Below are positions 1 to 6,119 of a stretch of 7,490 nt of DNA, in pieces; position 1 is the stretch's first letter, and the number at the start of each line of letters is the position of its first letter. The stretch covers positions 1 through 7,490 of the forward strand of contig USMK01000041.1 in assembly GCA_900555835.1 (NCBI GenBank), written 5' to 3'. The stretch is from an uncultured Clostridium sp. (GTDB lineage Bacteria > Bacillota > Clostridia > TANB77 > CAG-508). A program made the translations under genes and the position numbers. Under the pieces are notes generated by a model that was given only the letters and a program-made list of their open reading frames with translations, did not search any database and had not been told where the DNA came from.

Positions 1-41
1 TTTTATTAAATTTATTTCATTTACTAATATAATTTCTTATA

Positions 42-55
42 CAAATTACTATTTG
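42..55 (-). other. Weak hairpin after the MmcQ/YjbR gene
   Basis: A 5-bp inverted repeat (CAAAT, 4-base spacer, ATTTG) lies 9 bases past the stop codon of the MmcQ/YjbR-like gene. It is A/T-rich, short and lacks a clear U-run on the minus strand, so it is at best a poor terminator. The remaining bases 1-64 are AT-rich with nothing else recognisable. Confidence 0.15.
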
Positions 56-64
56 CATTTATCT

Positions 65-391
65 TTACTTTGTCAATTGATAACTTTGTTCTATCAATTC
101 TTTTACTAAATCCTCGTCCACCTTTTCATCTATAATAATTGTATTCCAATGTTCCTTATTCATGTGATAAGCAGGTATTATATAATCATAAGTATTTCTC
201 AATATATCAGAATAATTTGGATCTGTCTTAACATTAAGGTATAACTTATTATTTACATTCATTAATAATGCAAACCATTTTTTATCTTTACAATGTTTCA
301 TCGTTACAGATTCAAAATCATCTGGAAAAGGACAATCCTTATATGTATTTTCTAATGTTAAACAATATTTTATTATTTCTTCTTTATTCAT
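65..391 (-). CDS. MmcQ/YjbR family protein (CyaY-like fold, DUF419)
   Basis: This is a 108-residue soluble protein with no signal peptide or membrane segment. The layout matches the MmcQ/YjbR family: an N-terminal helix with a Lys-His-Cys-Lys-Asp-Lys-Lys-Trp-Phe-Ala segment (residues 32-41), a Leu-Asn-Val-Lys-Thr-Asp-Pro turn (52-58), a Pro-Ala-Tyr-His-Met-Asn-Lys-x-His-Trp-Asn block (73-83) and a C-terminal Leu-Val-Lys-Glu-Leu helix (95-99). Family members are about this length and adopt a CyaY-like fold; they are often labelled DNA-binding, but no biochemical role is firmly settled. The ATG is preceded by AAGGAT about 8 bases upstream, a moderate ribosome site. The gene starts 59 bases after the second permease stop with no terminator between, so read-through from the transporter operon is plausible. 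A weak candidate promoter (TTTACA at 437-442, TAGAGT at 414-419, 17-base spacer) could also serve it. A functional link to the transporter is not implied. Confidence 0.85.
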   Translation of the reverse strand: MNKEEIIKYCLTLENTYKDCPFPDDFESVTMKHCKDKKWFALLMNVNNKLYLNVKTDPNYSDILRNTYDYIIPAYHMNKEHWNTIIIDEKVDEDLVKELIEQSYQLTK

Positions 392-450
392 ACCTAAATC
401 CTTATTAGCTTTTACTCTATTTATTATTTAATTATCTGTAAACTAGTCAT

Positions 451-1827
451 CTACTTTGTATCGATTAACAATTCCTTTGGGTTCTTTTTTAAACTACTTA
501 TAGATGATAACACTAAAGATATTATAAGTACCAAAGACATAAATAAAATTACATATATTATTGATTTTGGTAATATATTAATATCTAGGCTTGTTAGAGT
601 TTTATTAAAGCCGTCTACTTCTGCTCCTCCACCAAGTCCACTAGATGCTGATTGCTTTGCTATTTGTTTAGCTATGTTTCCAGTGACTTTATTTAATATA
701 TTATTTCCTATCATGTTTCCTGTATAAAGTGCTAAGAAATATGAGCCTATATAAGCAGGGATAGATATAAATACTAATTCAACAACAAATTGTCCGAAAA
801 TTTTCAATTTTGATATTCCTAATGATAGAAAAATTGCTATTTCTTTTTTTCTAGCATTCATCCATAAAAGTAATAATAATGAAACTGTAATACCTGCAAA
901 TATTAATGAAGCAGCAAATAATTTGTTTGCTATTGAATATATACCAGATATTGATTGTTGTAGTGCTGGATAATTTGTTGAACTTTTAATTAAATTGTAT
1001 TGTTTCCAATTTATATCAAGTTTTTTAATATTTTTAATGACTTGATCCAAATTTTTATCACCTTTTACAAAAAATGTTGCATCTTGATATACTGCAGTAT
1101 CTTCTGTGTTTCCATAAACTTTTGCAGCTGTATCTAAATCTGTTATTAATGTATTTTCGTAAAGTTCTTGTGCAGAAGTTACACTACTTTTATTGTGGCC
1201 ATCAAAAATTCCTTTTATTTCTACTTCTAGTGTTTCATTTGCTCCTTTTTCATTATCTGCATCAAATAAATTGGACTTAATTTTTATTTTATCTCCAATT
1301 TTCAAATTGTTTTTTTCAGCTAAATCTTTATGTATTAAAATCTTACTTTTGTCATTTTTTCCCAAATGTTCTCCTTCTATTAATTTGTAAGCTCCTGACA
1401 CAAATTTATTTTCTTTTGATGAATCATTAACTCCTGTTAGCATAACTGTTCTTTTAAAATTTTCTGCTCTTTCTGGTGATTGATTTGCAATTGTTTTTTT
1501 AGTTTCTATAATATCATTATCTACCAAATCAGCTACACTATTTATTCTCTTTACAAAAGAGGAAATATCTTCAGATTCAGCTATTTTTTTTATGTCTTTT
1601 CCTTTTATATTTCCTCCACCTCTAGGTGTTCCAAGATTAGTTCTTCTATTTATTTCCATAGAAAAACTATTTGTTATATTTTTAAAAGTTTCTTCTGAAG
1701 CTCTATTAGTAGCATCTTTAATTGCCAAGCTAATCAGACTAAGTGTTGACATAGCCATAATAACTAATAATATTATTATTGATTTTAAACTTTTTCTTGT
1801 TACATATGCAAAAGCATTTTTTATCAT
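451..1827 (-). CDS. ABC transporter permease, MacB/FtsX type (second permease of the operon)
   Basis: This is a 458-residue membrane protein with FtsX-family topology. TM1 is at about residues 16-35. A large extracytoplasmic MacB_PCD-like domain follows (about 36-300), then TM2 (304-323), TM3 (344-370) and TM4 (420-443), with a short cytoplasmic tail. It is clearly paralogous to the permease encoded first in the operon: both share a Leu-Ile-x-Gly-x-His block, an Ile-His-(Lys/Glu)-(Asp/Glu)-Leu-Ala-x-Lys-Asn-Asn-Leu block, and a Leu-Gly/Ile-Gly-Ile-Ser-Lys motif in the cytoplasmic loop before TM3. The loop between TM3 and TM4 carries a Gly-rich insert (about 394-408) absent from the paralogue. 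I chose the ATG at 1827 over a TTG one codon upstream because the AGGGGG ribosome site at 1835-1840 lies 7 bases from the ATG. The gene starts 11 bases after the ATPase stop. Four helices argue against a BceB-type permease, which has ten. The substrate is unknown; export of a peptide or lipid-linked compound, or a mechanotransmission role, would fit the fold. Confidence 0.9.
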   Translation of the reverse strand: MIKNAFAYVTRKSLKSIIILLVIMAMSTLSLISLAIKDATNRASEETFKNITNSFSMEINRRTNLGTPRGGGNIKGKDIKKIAESEDISSFVKRINSVADLVDNDIIETKKTIANQSPERAENFKRTVMLTGVNDSSKENKFVSGAYKLIEGEHLGKNDKSKILIHKDLAEKNNLKIGDKIKIKSNLFDADNEKGANETLEVEIKGIFDGHNKSSVTSAQELYENTLITDLDTAAKVYGNTEDTAVYQDATFFVKGDKNLDQVIKNIKKLDINWKQYNLIKSSTNYPALQQSISGIYSIANKLFAASLIFAGITVSLLLLLWMNARKKEIAIFLSLGISKLKIFGQFVVELVFISIPAYIGSYFLALYTGNMIGNNILNKVTGNIAKQIAKQSASSGLGGGAEVDGFNKTLTSLDINILPKSIIYVILFMSLVLIISLVLSSISSLKKNPKELLIDTK

Positions 1828-1838
1828 CAATATACCCC

Positions 1839-2483
1839 CTAATTAATTTTACTTATCTTTCTTAATTTTTTGTCACTTAATTCTAAAATAATATCAGCAG
1901 AATTTGCAACTTCCTTACTATGTGTTACAACTATTACACATTTATTTCTCTCTTTAGCCAATTTTTTTAATATTTCTATTATTTCTCCTGCAGTGTCACT
2001 ATCAAGATTTCCTGTAGGTTCGTCAGCTAGAATTATTGGTGCTTCTGATGCTAATGCTCTTGCTATGGCTACTCTTTGCTGTTGACCACCAGATAGTTTC
2101 ATTACATTTCTATTTATCTGACTTTTATCAAGTCCTAATTTTAACAAAATATCTTCTGATGCCTTTTTATTTACTAATCTAACATTTTCTATTGGTGTTA
2201 AATAATCAATTAAATTATAATTTTGAAAAACTAATGTTATATTGTTTTTTCTATGATTACTATACCCTTTGCTCTCTATATCCTCATCTTTGAATAGAAT
2301 TTGACCTTTTTGTGGTTTGTCTAGTCCTGCTAATAATGAAAGTAATGTTGACTTCCCTGCTCCTGATTTTCCTATTATTGCATAAAATTGTCCAAGTTCA
2401 AACTTTTGATTTACTGATGACAAAATCTTCTCTTTTGAATTTGAATAATTATATGTTACATTTTTTATTTCTAATATATCCAT
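1839..2483 (-). CDS. ABC transporter ATP-binding protein (MacB/LolD-type)
   Basis: This 214-residue protein is a complete nucleotide-binding domain. Walker A is GKSGAGKST (38-46), the Q-loop glutamine is Gln87, the ABC signature is LSGGQQQR (130-137), Walker B is ILADEP (151-156) with catalytic Glu155, the D-loop follows at NLDS (159-162), and the switch histidine is His188. Length and the Asp-Glu-Pro-Thr-Gly-Asn-Leu-Asp signature place it in the MacB/LolD/FtsE class, whose ATPases pair with four-helix FtsX-type permeases. It should form a cytoplasmic homodimer beneath the two flanking permeases and drive their conformational change by ATP hydrolysis. The ATG at 2483 has AGGAG 6 bases upstream (2490-2494), and this ribosome site overlaps the upstream permease stop codon, which suggests translational coupling. 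All catalytic motifs are intact. Confidence 0.95.
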   Translation of the reverse strand: MDILEIKNVTYNYSNSKEKILSSVNQKFELGQFYAIIGKSGAGKSTLLSLLAGLDKPQKGQILFKDEDIESKGYSNHRKNNITLVFQNYNLIDYLTPIENVRLVNKKASEDILLKLGLDKSQINRNVMKLSGGQQQRVAIARALASEAPIILADEPTGNLDSDTAGEIIEILKKLAKERNKCVIVVTHSKEVANSADIILELSDKKLRKISKIN

Positions 2484-2492
2484 TGCAATCTC

Positions 2493-3770
2493 CTAACTTA
2501 TCTTTGATAATATTTCTTTTGGTTTTTTTACTAATATCATTGCACTTGCAATAATAACTGATAAAACAATAATTCCTATTAATATTCCATAACTTTGTAA
2601 AAATATTGTAATATTTGATATTAAATTGTCATTTTTTAGTAGATTATTAATAATTATTGTCGAATTATCAGAATTGATAAATCCACCTATTATTTGATTT
2701 AATATCACATTTCCTAAAAATAAAGATGCTACTATAGATGGTAGTGATATAAATATTAACTCAAATGTAAATTGAGCTATAATTTTTGCTTTACTTATTC
2801 CTATTGATAATAATATTCCTATTTCATAAATTCTTTCCCTTAGCCATAAAATTAATATTAATGATAAAACTATTATTCCTCCTGTCATAATTAAATATGT
2901 CATAACCTTTATTATATGTTTTATCCCTTCTACAGATTCTAAAGTTTCTTCATATACATCATCATCTTTTTCAATATTGAATTTTGACCAATCAATTTTT
3001 ATTCCTTTAATTTTATTTAATACTATATTTGTATCCTTTGAACTATCTGAAAATATTTCAAGTTTATTTACAACTTTATTGTTTTCTGCGTTGTTTAATG
3101 CTGTTTGGCTTGATTCATAATCGATAAATACCATATTTTCACTAAAGTCTGATGTCATTCCTGTGTATTTTTCTTGTTTTTTCCCAGAAAAAATCCCAAT
3201 AATCTCAAATTCATATTCTGTTTTTATTGCATTATTGTTTAAATCAAATAGTTCAAGACGAATTTTATCATTTAATCCTAAATTATTTTTTTGTGCCAGT
3301 TCTTCATGTATAATAATTTTTTTTCTGTCATCTTTTTCAATATGTCTACCTTTTATAAGAGTAAAAACTCCACTATTAAATAAATTGTCCTTTCCAGTAT
3401 TATTTGTGGCTTCTATTGAAAATATATTTCTAAATTCTTCTGGCATATCGTCTCTTTCGATCATTTGCATTCCTTCTACTGCTTTGATATTTGTAGATTT
3501 TGCTAGTCCATCATATTGTGGAATTATTTCTTTTATCTCTTTTATATTTTCTATTTCTTTAAATTGATGTATTTTAAAGTTCTCATTGTTGTTTTGTGTT
3601 ATTGATAAAGATGTATTTGATAACTTATATAAATTATTTTCTAAGTTGATTGTTGATTTCATTATGTTTAAACATGAGTATAAGCATGAAAGAACTATTG
3701 TTAAAATAATAAATATAATAACTGTTCTACTCCTCTTTCTCAAGATATATGCTATAGCATTTTTTAACAT
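2493..3770 (-). CDS. ABC transporter permease, MacB/FtsX type (first permease of the operon)
   Basis: This is a 425-residue FtsX-family permease. It has a basic N-terminus, TM1 (about 15-35), a large extracytoplasmic domain (36-286), TM2 (290-310), a cytoplasmic loop with Gly-Ile-Ser-Lys (324-327), TM3 (333-357) and TM4 (394-414), ending in Lys-Lys-Pro-Lys-Glu-Ile-Leu. The same Lys-Pro-Lys-Glu-(Ile/Leu)-Leu-type tail closes the paralogous permease downstream, so the pair probably arose by duplication and forms a heterodimer. The start needs a decision: the frame also allows GTG at 3779 and ATG at 3776, but the AAAGGAG ribosome site at 3781-3787 abuts those codons, while the ATG at 3770 is 10 bases away. 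That choice also gives an N-terminus resembling the paralogue's. This is the first gene of the operon. No substrate can be named from sequence. Confidence 0.88.
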   Translation of the reverse strand: MLKNAIAYILRKRSRTVIIFIILTIVLSCLYSCLNIMKSTINLENNLYKLSNTSLSITQNNNENFKIHQFKEIENIKEIKEIIPQYDGLAKSTNIKAVEGMQMIERDDMPEEFRNIFSIEATNNTGKDNLFNSGVFTLIKGRHIEKDDRKKIIIHEELAQKNNLGLNDKIRLELFDLNNNAIKTEYEFEIIGIFSGKKQEKYTGMTSDFSENMVFIDYESSQTALNNAENNKVVNKLEIFSDSSKDTNIVLNKIKGIKIDWSKFNIEKDDDVYEETLESVEGIKHIIKVMTYLIMTGGIIVLSLILILWLRERIYEIGILLSIGISKAKIIAQFTFELIFISLPSIVASLFLGNVILNQIIGGFINSDNSTIIINNLLKNDNLISNITIFLQSYGILIGIIVLSVIIASAMILVKKPKEILSKIS

Positions 3771-3858
3771 TTTCATCACTCTCCTTTATACATATTTAAT
3801 AGATTTCATTCTTTTTACTACTTTCCATCCAAAATAGTACTTTTTACACTAACACTTT

Positions 3859-3942
3859 CATATAAAGTAATTTAGAAATTATACTTTTCATTTTTAAGAA
3901 CCTCTTTCTAAATTAGAATTTAACAAATTTACATATAAAGTA
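3859..3942. repeat. Direct repeat CATATAAAGTA, two copies 73 bases apart
   Basis: The 11-mer CATATAAAGTA occurs at 3859-3869 and 3932-3942. On the minus strand each copy is also preceded, 16-17 bases upstream, by TGAAAA, so a small module may be duplicated. The right-hand copy overlaps the proposed -10 hexamer of the ABC operon. Regulator half-sites or a duplicated promoter are possible readings; in DNA this AT-rich, chance is a serious alternative. Confidence 0.4.
3868..3915. repeat. 11-bp perfect inverted repeat in the ABC operon leader
   Basis: TAATTTAGAAA (3868-3878) pairs perfectly with TTTCTAAATTA (3905-3915), with a 26-base spacer. If transcription starts at the promoter proposed at 3937-3965, this dyad falls inside the 5' leader of the permease mRNA and could fold as a hairpin. 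No U-run follows directly, so it does not look like an attenuator terminator. It could equally be a regulator site. Confidence 0.4.
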
Positions 3943-3965
3943 TCACATTTTTGTGAATTTTTCAA
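3937..3965 (-). promoter_or_regulatory. Candidate sigma-A promoter for the ABC operon
   Basis: On the minus strand TTGAAA (3960-3965) and TACTTT (3937-3942) are separated by exactly 17 bases. The -35 matches consensus in 5 of 6 positions and the -10 in 4 of 6. The predicted start would leave a leader of about 160 bases before the first permease. An alternative -10 (TATAAT at 3878-3883) matches better but has no recognisable -35. Confidence 0.35.
3943..3956. promoter_or_regulatory. Palindrome TCACATTTTTGTGA inside the promoter spacer
   Basis: TCACA and TGTGA form a perfect dyad around four bases and sit exactly in the gap between the proposed -35 and -10 of the ABC operon. A regulator dimer bound here would block or remodel polymerase, so this is a plausible operator. 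No regulator gene is adjacent to support it. Confidence 0.3.
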
Positions 3966-4086
3966 GGATTTTTATATTTTTTCAAAGTTCTTAAATATTT
4001 TTATGTTATTATACTAACTCTCAAATTTATATAATTATTATCTTATTTTACTTAATAATTAGAATACTAATCTCAGCGACAACTTA

Positions 4087-4152
4087 CTATTTATCATTAT
4101 TATCTATCAAATTTTTCATTTCTTTAAGTTTTGTTTCTAATGTTTTTAGAAA
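4087..4152 (-). other. Possible remnant of a decayed coding sequence
   Basis: One minus-strand frame reads Leu-Lys-Thr-Leu-Glu-Thr-Lys-Leu-Lys-Glu-Met-Lys-Asn-Leu-Ile-Asp and ends at a TAG (4087-4089). It looks like an amphipathic, heptad-patterned C-terminal helix. It has no usable start or ribosome site, and a TAA stop interrupts the same frame further upstream. It could be the tail of a lost regulator or simply Lys/Leu-rich chance translation of AT-rich DNA. No family can be named. Confidence 0.15.
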
Positions 4153-4207
4153 GAGAACTTAGTTCGTAACTTGTATGTGATTTGCTCCATTTGAAAAAAA
4201 GTCAAAT

Positions 4208-4238
4208 AAAAAACGAGCCTAATTTAGACTCGTTTTTT
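4208..4238 (-). terminator. Rho-independent terminator (bidirectional shape)
   Basis: The stem CGAGCCT / AGACTCG sits around a 5-base loop (4221-4225) and is flanked by A6 (4208-4213) on one side and T6 (4233-4238) on the other. The single mismatch read on the plus strand becomes a U-G pair in minus-strand RNA, so the intended direction is minus. It lies about 20 bases past the stop of the 84-codon gene. No terminator was found between that gene and glycyl-tRNA synthetase, so it probably ends both transcripts. Confidence 0.85.
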
Positions 4239-4259
4239 GTGATTTACGTATTTACCTTA

Positions 4260-4514
4260 CTACAATGTCAGCATATAATCTTCTTTATTATGTGCTTTTT
4301 TGAGCATAGCGATAAGCTCTTTTACCTTTTCGGGATGCTTAATGCCAACGTCCTCTGCCACAATATCGAAAGTTTCAATAATTTTCGTGTTTTGTGGAAA
4401 AAGCCTTTTGTAGACTTTGTTTAAAGCTTCCAAGCTATAAACCTCGGCATAGGTTATATTCACTAGCATTTCGACTAAATAAAGTTGTGGATATTTCCGT
4501 TCTACGTTTACCAC
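4260..4514 (-). CDS. Uncharacterised 84-residue protein
   Basis: I do not recognise this family. The product is a small soluble protein without a signal peptide, membrane segment or metal-binding Cys/His cluster. It looks mostly helical: an N-terminal segment rich in Tyr, Leu and Val (residues 8-30), a Lys/Arg-rich middle (34-44), an acidic stretch with Asp-Ile-Val-Ala-Glu-Asp-Val (50-56), and a final Lys-rich helix (62-76). It is likely real because it has a GTG start with AGGAG 9 bases upstream (4524-4528), a perfect-consensus promoter just before it, and a terminator just after. Its codons end in C or G more often than those of the ABC genes (GCC, GTC, AAC, ATC, CTG), which could indicate different ancestry or higher expression. 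It sits directly behind glycyl-tRNA synthetase and may be partly cotranscribed with it, but its own promoter makes it a separate unit. Confidence 0.75.
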   Translation of the reverse strand: MVNVERKYPQLYLVEMLVNITYAEVYSLEALNKVYKRLFPQNTKIIETFDIVAEDVGIKHPEKVKELIAMLKKAHNKEDYMLTL

Positions 4515-4545
4515 TTTGTATCACTCCTTTTCAAAATATATCTCC

Positions 4546-4574
4546 ATTATACATTATCTTTTAGCTTGTGTCAA
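4546..4574 (-). promoter_or_regulatory. Perfect-consensus sigma-A promoter for the 84-codon gene
   Basis: On the minus strand TTGACA (4569-4574) and TATAAT (4546-4551) are separated by 17 bases, an exact match to consensus in both hexamers and in spacing. It begins 5 bases past the glycyl-tRNA synthetase stop. Transcription would start near 4539, leaving a leader of about 25 bases containing the AGGAG ribosome site. Confidence 0.85.
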
Positions 4575-4579
4575 CTTTA

Positions 4580-5962
4580 CTATACTCGAATTTTTTCTTC
4601 TAGCCAATTCTCTAAGTCGTCTATTTTTACCCTTACTTGTTCCATAGTATCTCTATCTCTTATTGTTACAGATTCATCATTTTCTGTTTCAAAATCAATT
4701 GTTATACAGTAAGGGGTTCCTATTTCGTCTTCTCTTCTATATCTCTTTCCTATGCTTCCCGCTTCGTCATAGTCGCACATATATGTTTTAGATAATTTAG
4801 CATATACTTCTTCGGCTTTTGCACTTAGTTTCTTTGAAAGTGGCAATATAGCTGCTTTGTATGGAGCTAGTGCTGGATGTAAGTGTAGCACTATTCTTGT
4901 ATCTCCTTCGGCAATTTCTTCTTCCTCGTAGCTATTGCATAAAAATGCTAATGTTACTCTATCACATCCAAGTGATGGCTCTATACAATATGGTATATAT
5001 TTTTCGCCAGTTTCTTGGTCTAGATAATTGAAATCTTCTTTTGAATATTCCATATGTTGTTTTAAATCGAAATTAGTTCTATCTGCAATACCCCAAAGTT
5101 CGCCCCAACCAAATGGGAATAAGAATTCTATATCAGTTGTTCCTGCACTATAATGAGATAGCTCCTCTTTGCTATGCTCTCTTAAACGCAAGTTTTCTTC
5201 CTTCATACCTAGCATTAAAAGCCATTCTTTGCAATATTTTTTCCAGTATTCGTACCACTCTAAATCAGTACCTGGCTTGCAGAAAAATTCAAGTTCCATT
5301 TGTTCAAACTCTCTTGTTCTAAAAGTAAAGTTCCCTGGTGTTATCTCATTTCTAAAAGACTTACCAATTTGAGCAATTCCTAGTGGTAACTTTCTTCTAG
5401 TTGTTCTTAAAACATTTTTAAAATTAACAAAAATACCTTGTGCAGTTTCAGGTCTTAAATAAATTTCAGACTTAGCATCTTCAGTTACACCTTGATATGT
5501 TTTAAACATCAAATTAAACTTTCTTATATCAGTAAAATTCTCTTTACCACAATTAGGGCAAGCAATATGATGTTCCTTCATATATCCAATCATTTTCTCG
5601 TCAGGCCAGCCATCAACAACTTCCTCACACTTATTATCATGCATCCATTCTTCAATTAACTTATCAGCTCTATGTCTAGTCTTACACTCCTTACAATCAA
5701 TCAAAGGATCAGAAAATCCCCCAACATGCCCAGAAGCAACCCAAGTCTGCGGATTCATTAAAATAGCCGCATCCAAACCAACATTATACTTAGTTTCCTG
5801 AACAAACTTCTTACGCCACAAATTCTTAACATTATTTTTAAGTTCAACACCCAAAGGTCCATAATCCCAAGTATTAGAAAGTCCTCCATAAATCTCAGAA
5901 CCTGGATACACATATCCTCTATTTTTACACAAACTAACAATCTTATCCATTGAATCTACCAT
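4580..5962 (-). CDS. glyQS: Glycine--tRNA ligase (glycyl-tRNA synthetase, single-chain dimeric type)
   Basis: This 460-residue class II synthetase charges tRNA-Gly with glycine in the cytoplasm. The length is normal for the alpha2 type of Gram-positive bacteria. The N-terminus has Tyr-Gly-Gly-Leu-Ser-Asn-Thr-Trp-Asp-Tyr-Gly-Pro (25-36). Two Cys pairs (Cys90/Cys93 and Cys135/Cys138) look like a zinc site in the insertion domain. Class II motif 2 is around FRNE (203-206) followed by Phe-Arg-Thr-Arg-Glu-Phe-Glu-Gln-Met-Glu (214-223), and motif 3 is GCDRV (332-336) with its conserved Arg335. An anticodon-binding domain fills about 358-460, with His-Pro-Ala-Leu-Ala-Pro at its start. The ATG at 5962 is preceded by AGGAGGAG (5973-5980) at 10 bases; the internal Met at residue 5 is too far from it. 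Codon choice shifts along the gene: all seven Ile codons in the first 140 residues are ATT, while nine of twelve in the last 140 are ATA, with parallel AAG-to-AAA and TTG-to-TTA/CTA trends. No terminator follows before the next gene. Confidence 0.97.
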   Translation of the reverse strand: MVDSMDKIVSLCKNRGYVYPGSEIYGGLSNTWDYGPLGVELKNNVKNLWRKKFVQETKYNVGLDAAILMNPQTWVASGHVGGFSDPLIDCKECKTRHRADKLIEEWMHDNKCEEVVDGWPDEKMIGYMKEHHIACPNCGKENFTDIRKFNLMFKTYQGVTEDAKSEIYLRPETAQGIFVNFKNVLRTTRRKLPLGIAQIGKSFRNEITPGNFTFRTREFEQMELEFFCKPGTDLEWYEYWKKYCKEWLLMLGMKEENLRLREHSKEELSHYSAGTTDIEFLFPFGWGELWGIADRTNFDLKQHMEYSKEDFNYLDQETGEKYIPYCIEPSLGCDRVTLAFLCNSYEEEEIAEGDTRIVLHLHPALAPYKAAILPLSKKLSAKAEEVYAKLSKTYMCDYDEAGSIGKRYRREDEIGTPYCITIDFETENDESVTIRDRDTMEQVRVKIDDLENWLEEKIRV

Positions 5963-5999
5963 TTTCTATAATCTCCTCCTCGAAAAATCCTATGTGGTT

Positions 6000-6029
6000 A
6001 TTGTAATTCATTTTCCCCCCATTTGTCAA
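6000..6029 (-). promoter_or_regulatory. Sigma-A promoter for glycyl-tRNA synthetase
   Basis: On the minus strand TTGACA (6024-6029, exact) and TACAAT (6000-6005, 5 of 6) are separated by 18 bases. The spacer contains a run of six G, which is unusual in this AT-rich DNA. The predicted start near 5993 gives a leader of about 31 bases, too short for a T-box, so the gene is probably not under tRNA-sensing attenuation. Confidence 0.75.
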
Positions 6030-6075
6030 GGGCATAGCTTGCATTTTGTTTGCATACCACGGTCACTACGCGAAT

Positions 6076-6117
6076 GCAACCGACTTAGTGCATATAGCTA
6101 CGCACCAAGCCGGTTGC
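6076..6117 (-). repeat. 16-bp GC-rich stem-loop between the pilin-like gene and glyQS
   Basis: GCAACCGACTTAGTGC (6076-6091) and GCACCAAGCCGGTTGC (6102-6117) form a 16-bp stem with a 10-base loop. Read on the plus strand there are two A-C mismatches; as minus-strand RNA both become G-U pairs, so selection, if any, acted on an RNA made in the direction of the pilin-like gene. No U-run follows on that strand, so it is not a standard terminator. It could be a processed 3' end, a small RNA, or a dispersed palindromic repeat of the REP type. Confidence 0.7.
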
Positions 6118-6119
6118 TT

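Larger units (their letters stand above)
3780..4207. other. AT-rich non-coding spacer upstream of the ABC operon
   Basis: This stretch of more than 400 bases has no convincing gene on either strand. It contains the ribosome site of the first permease (3781-3787), a candidate promoter and palindrome (3937-3965), direct and inverted repeats (3859-3942), small dyads such as ATTAG-AATA-CTAAT (4058-4071) and GAACT-T-AGTTC (4155-4165), and a possible gene scrap (4087-4152). A TATAAT-like hexamer at 4008-4013 has no acceptable -35 partner. No tRNA or known riboswitch pattern was recognised. Confidence 0.5.

Noticed and set aside
1074..1846. Several plus-strand open frames of 65-84 codons opposite the second permease
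   Set aside because: They are antisense shadows of a well-supported gene: low-complexity, rich in Phe/Leu/Ser, and without convincing ribosome sites or family motifs.
3163..3567. A 134-codon plus-strand open frame opposite the first permease
   Set aside because: It is the longest antisense frame but has the Ser/Phe/Ile-rich composition expected from the reverse complement of Lys/Glu/Asn-rich coding sequence, and the minus-strand permease has clear homology and operon context.
451..3770. BceAB-type bacitracin resistance transporter
   Set aside because: BceB permeases have ten transmembrane helices; these have four each, come as a pair, and lack the usual adjacent two-component system.
5758..5940. 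A 60-codon minus-strand frame within glycyl-tRNA synthetase
   Set aside because: It lies wholly inside the synthetase coding region in another frame and has no independent support.
6031..6110. DGR template repeat in the spacer, suggested by a short resemblance (TTCGCG...CGTGGT) to the end of the pilin-like gene
   Set aside because: The shared words are too short and out of register, the rest does not align, and the differences are not confined to adenines.
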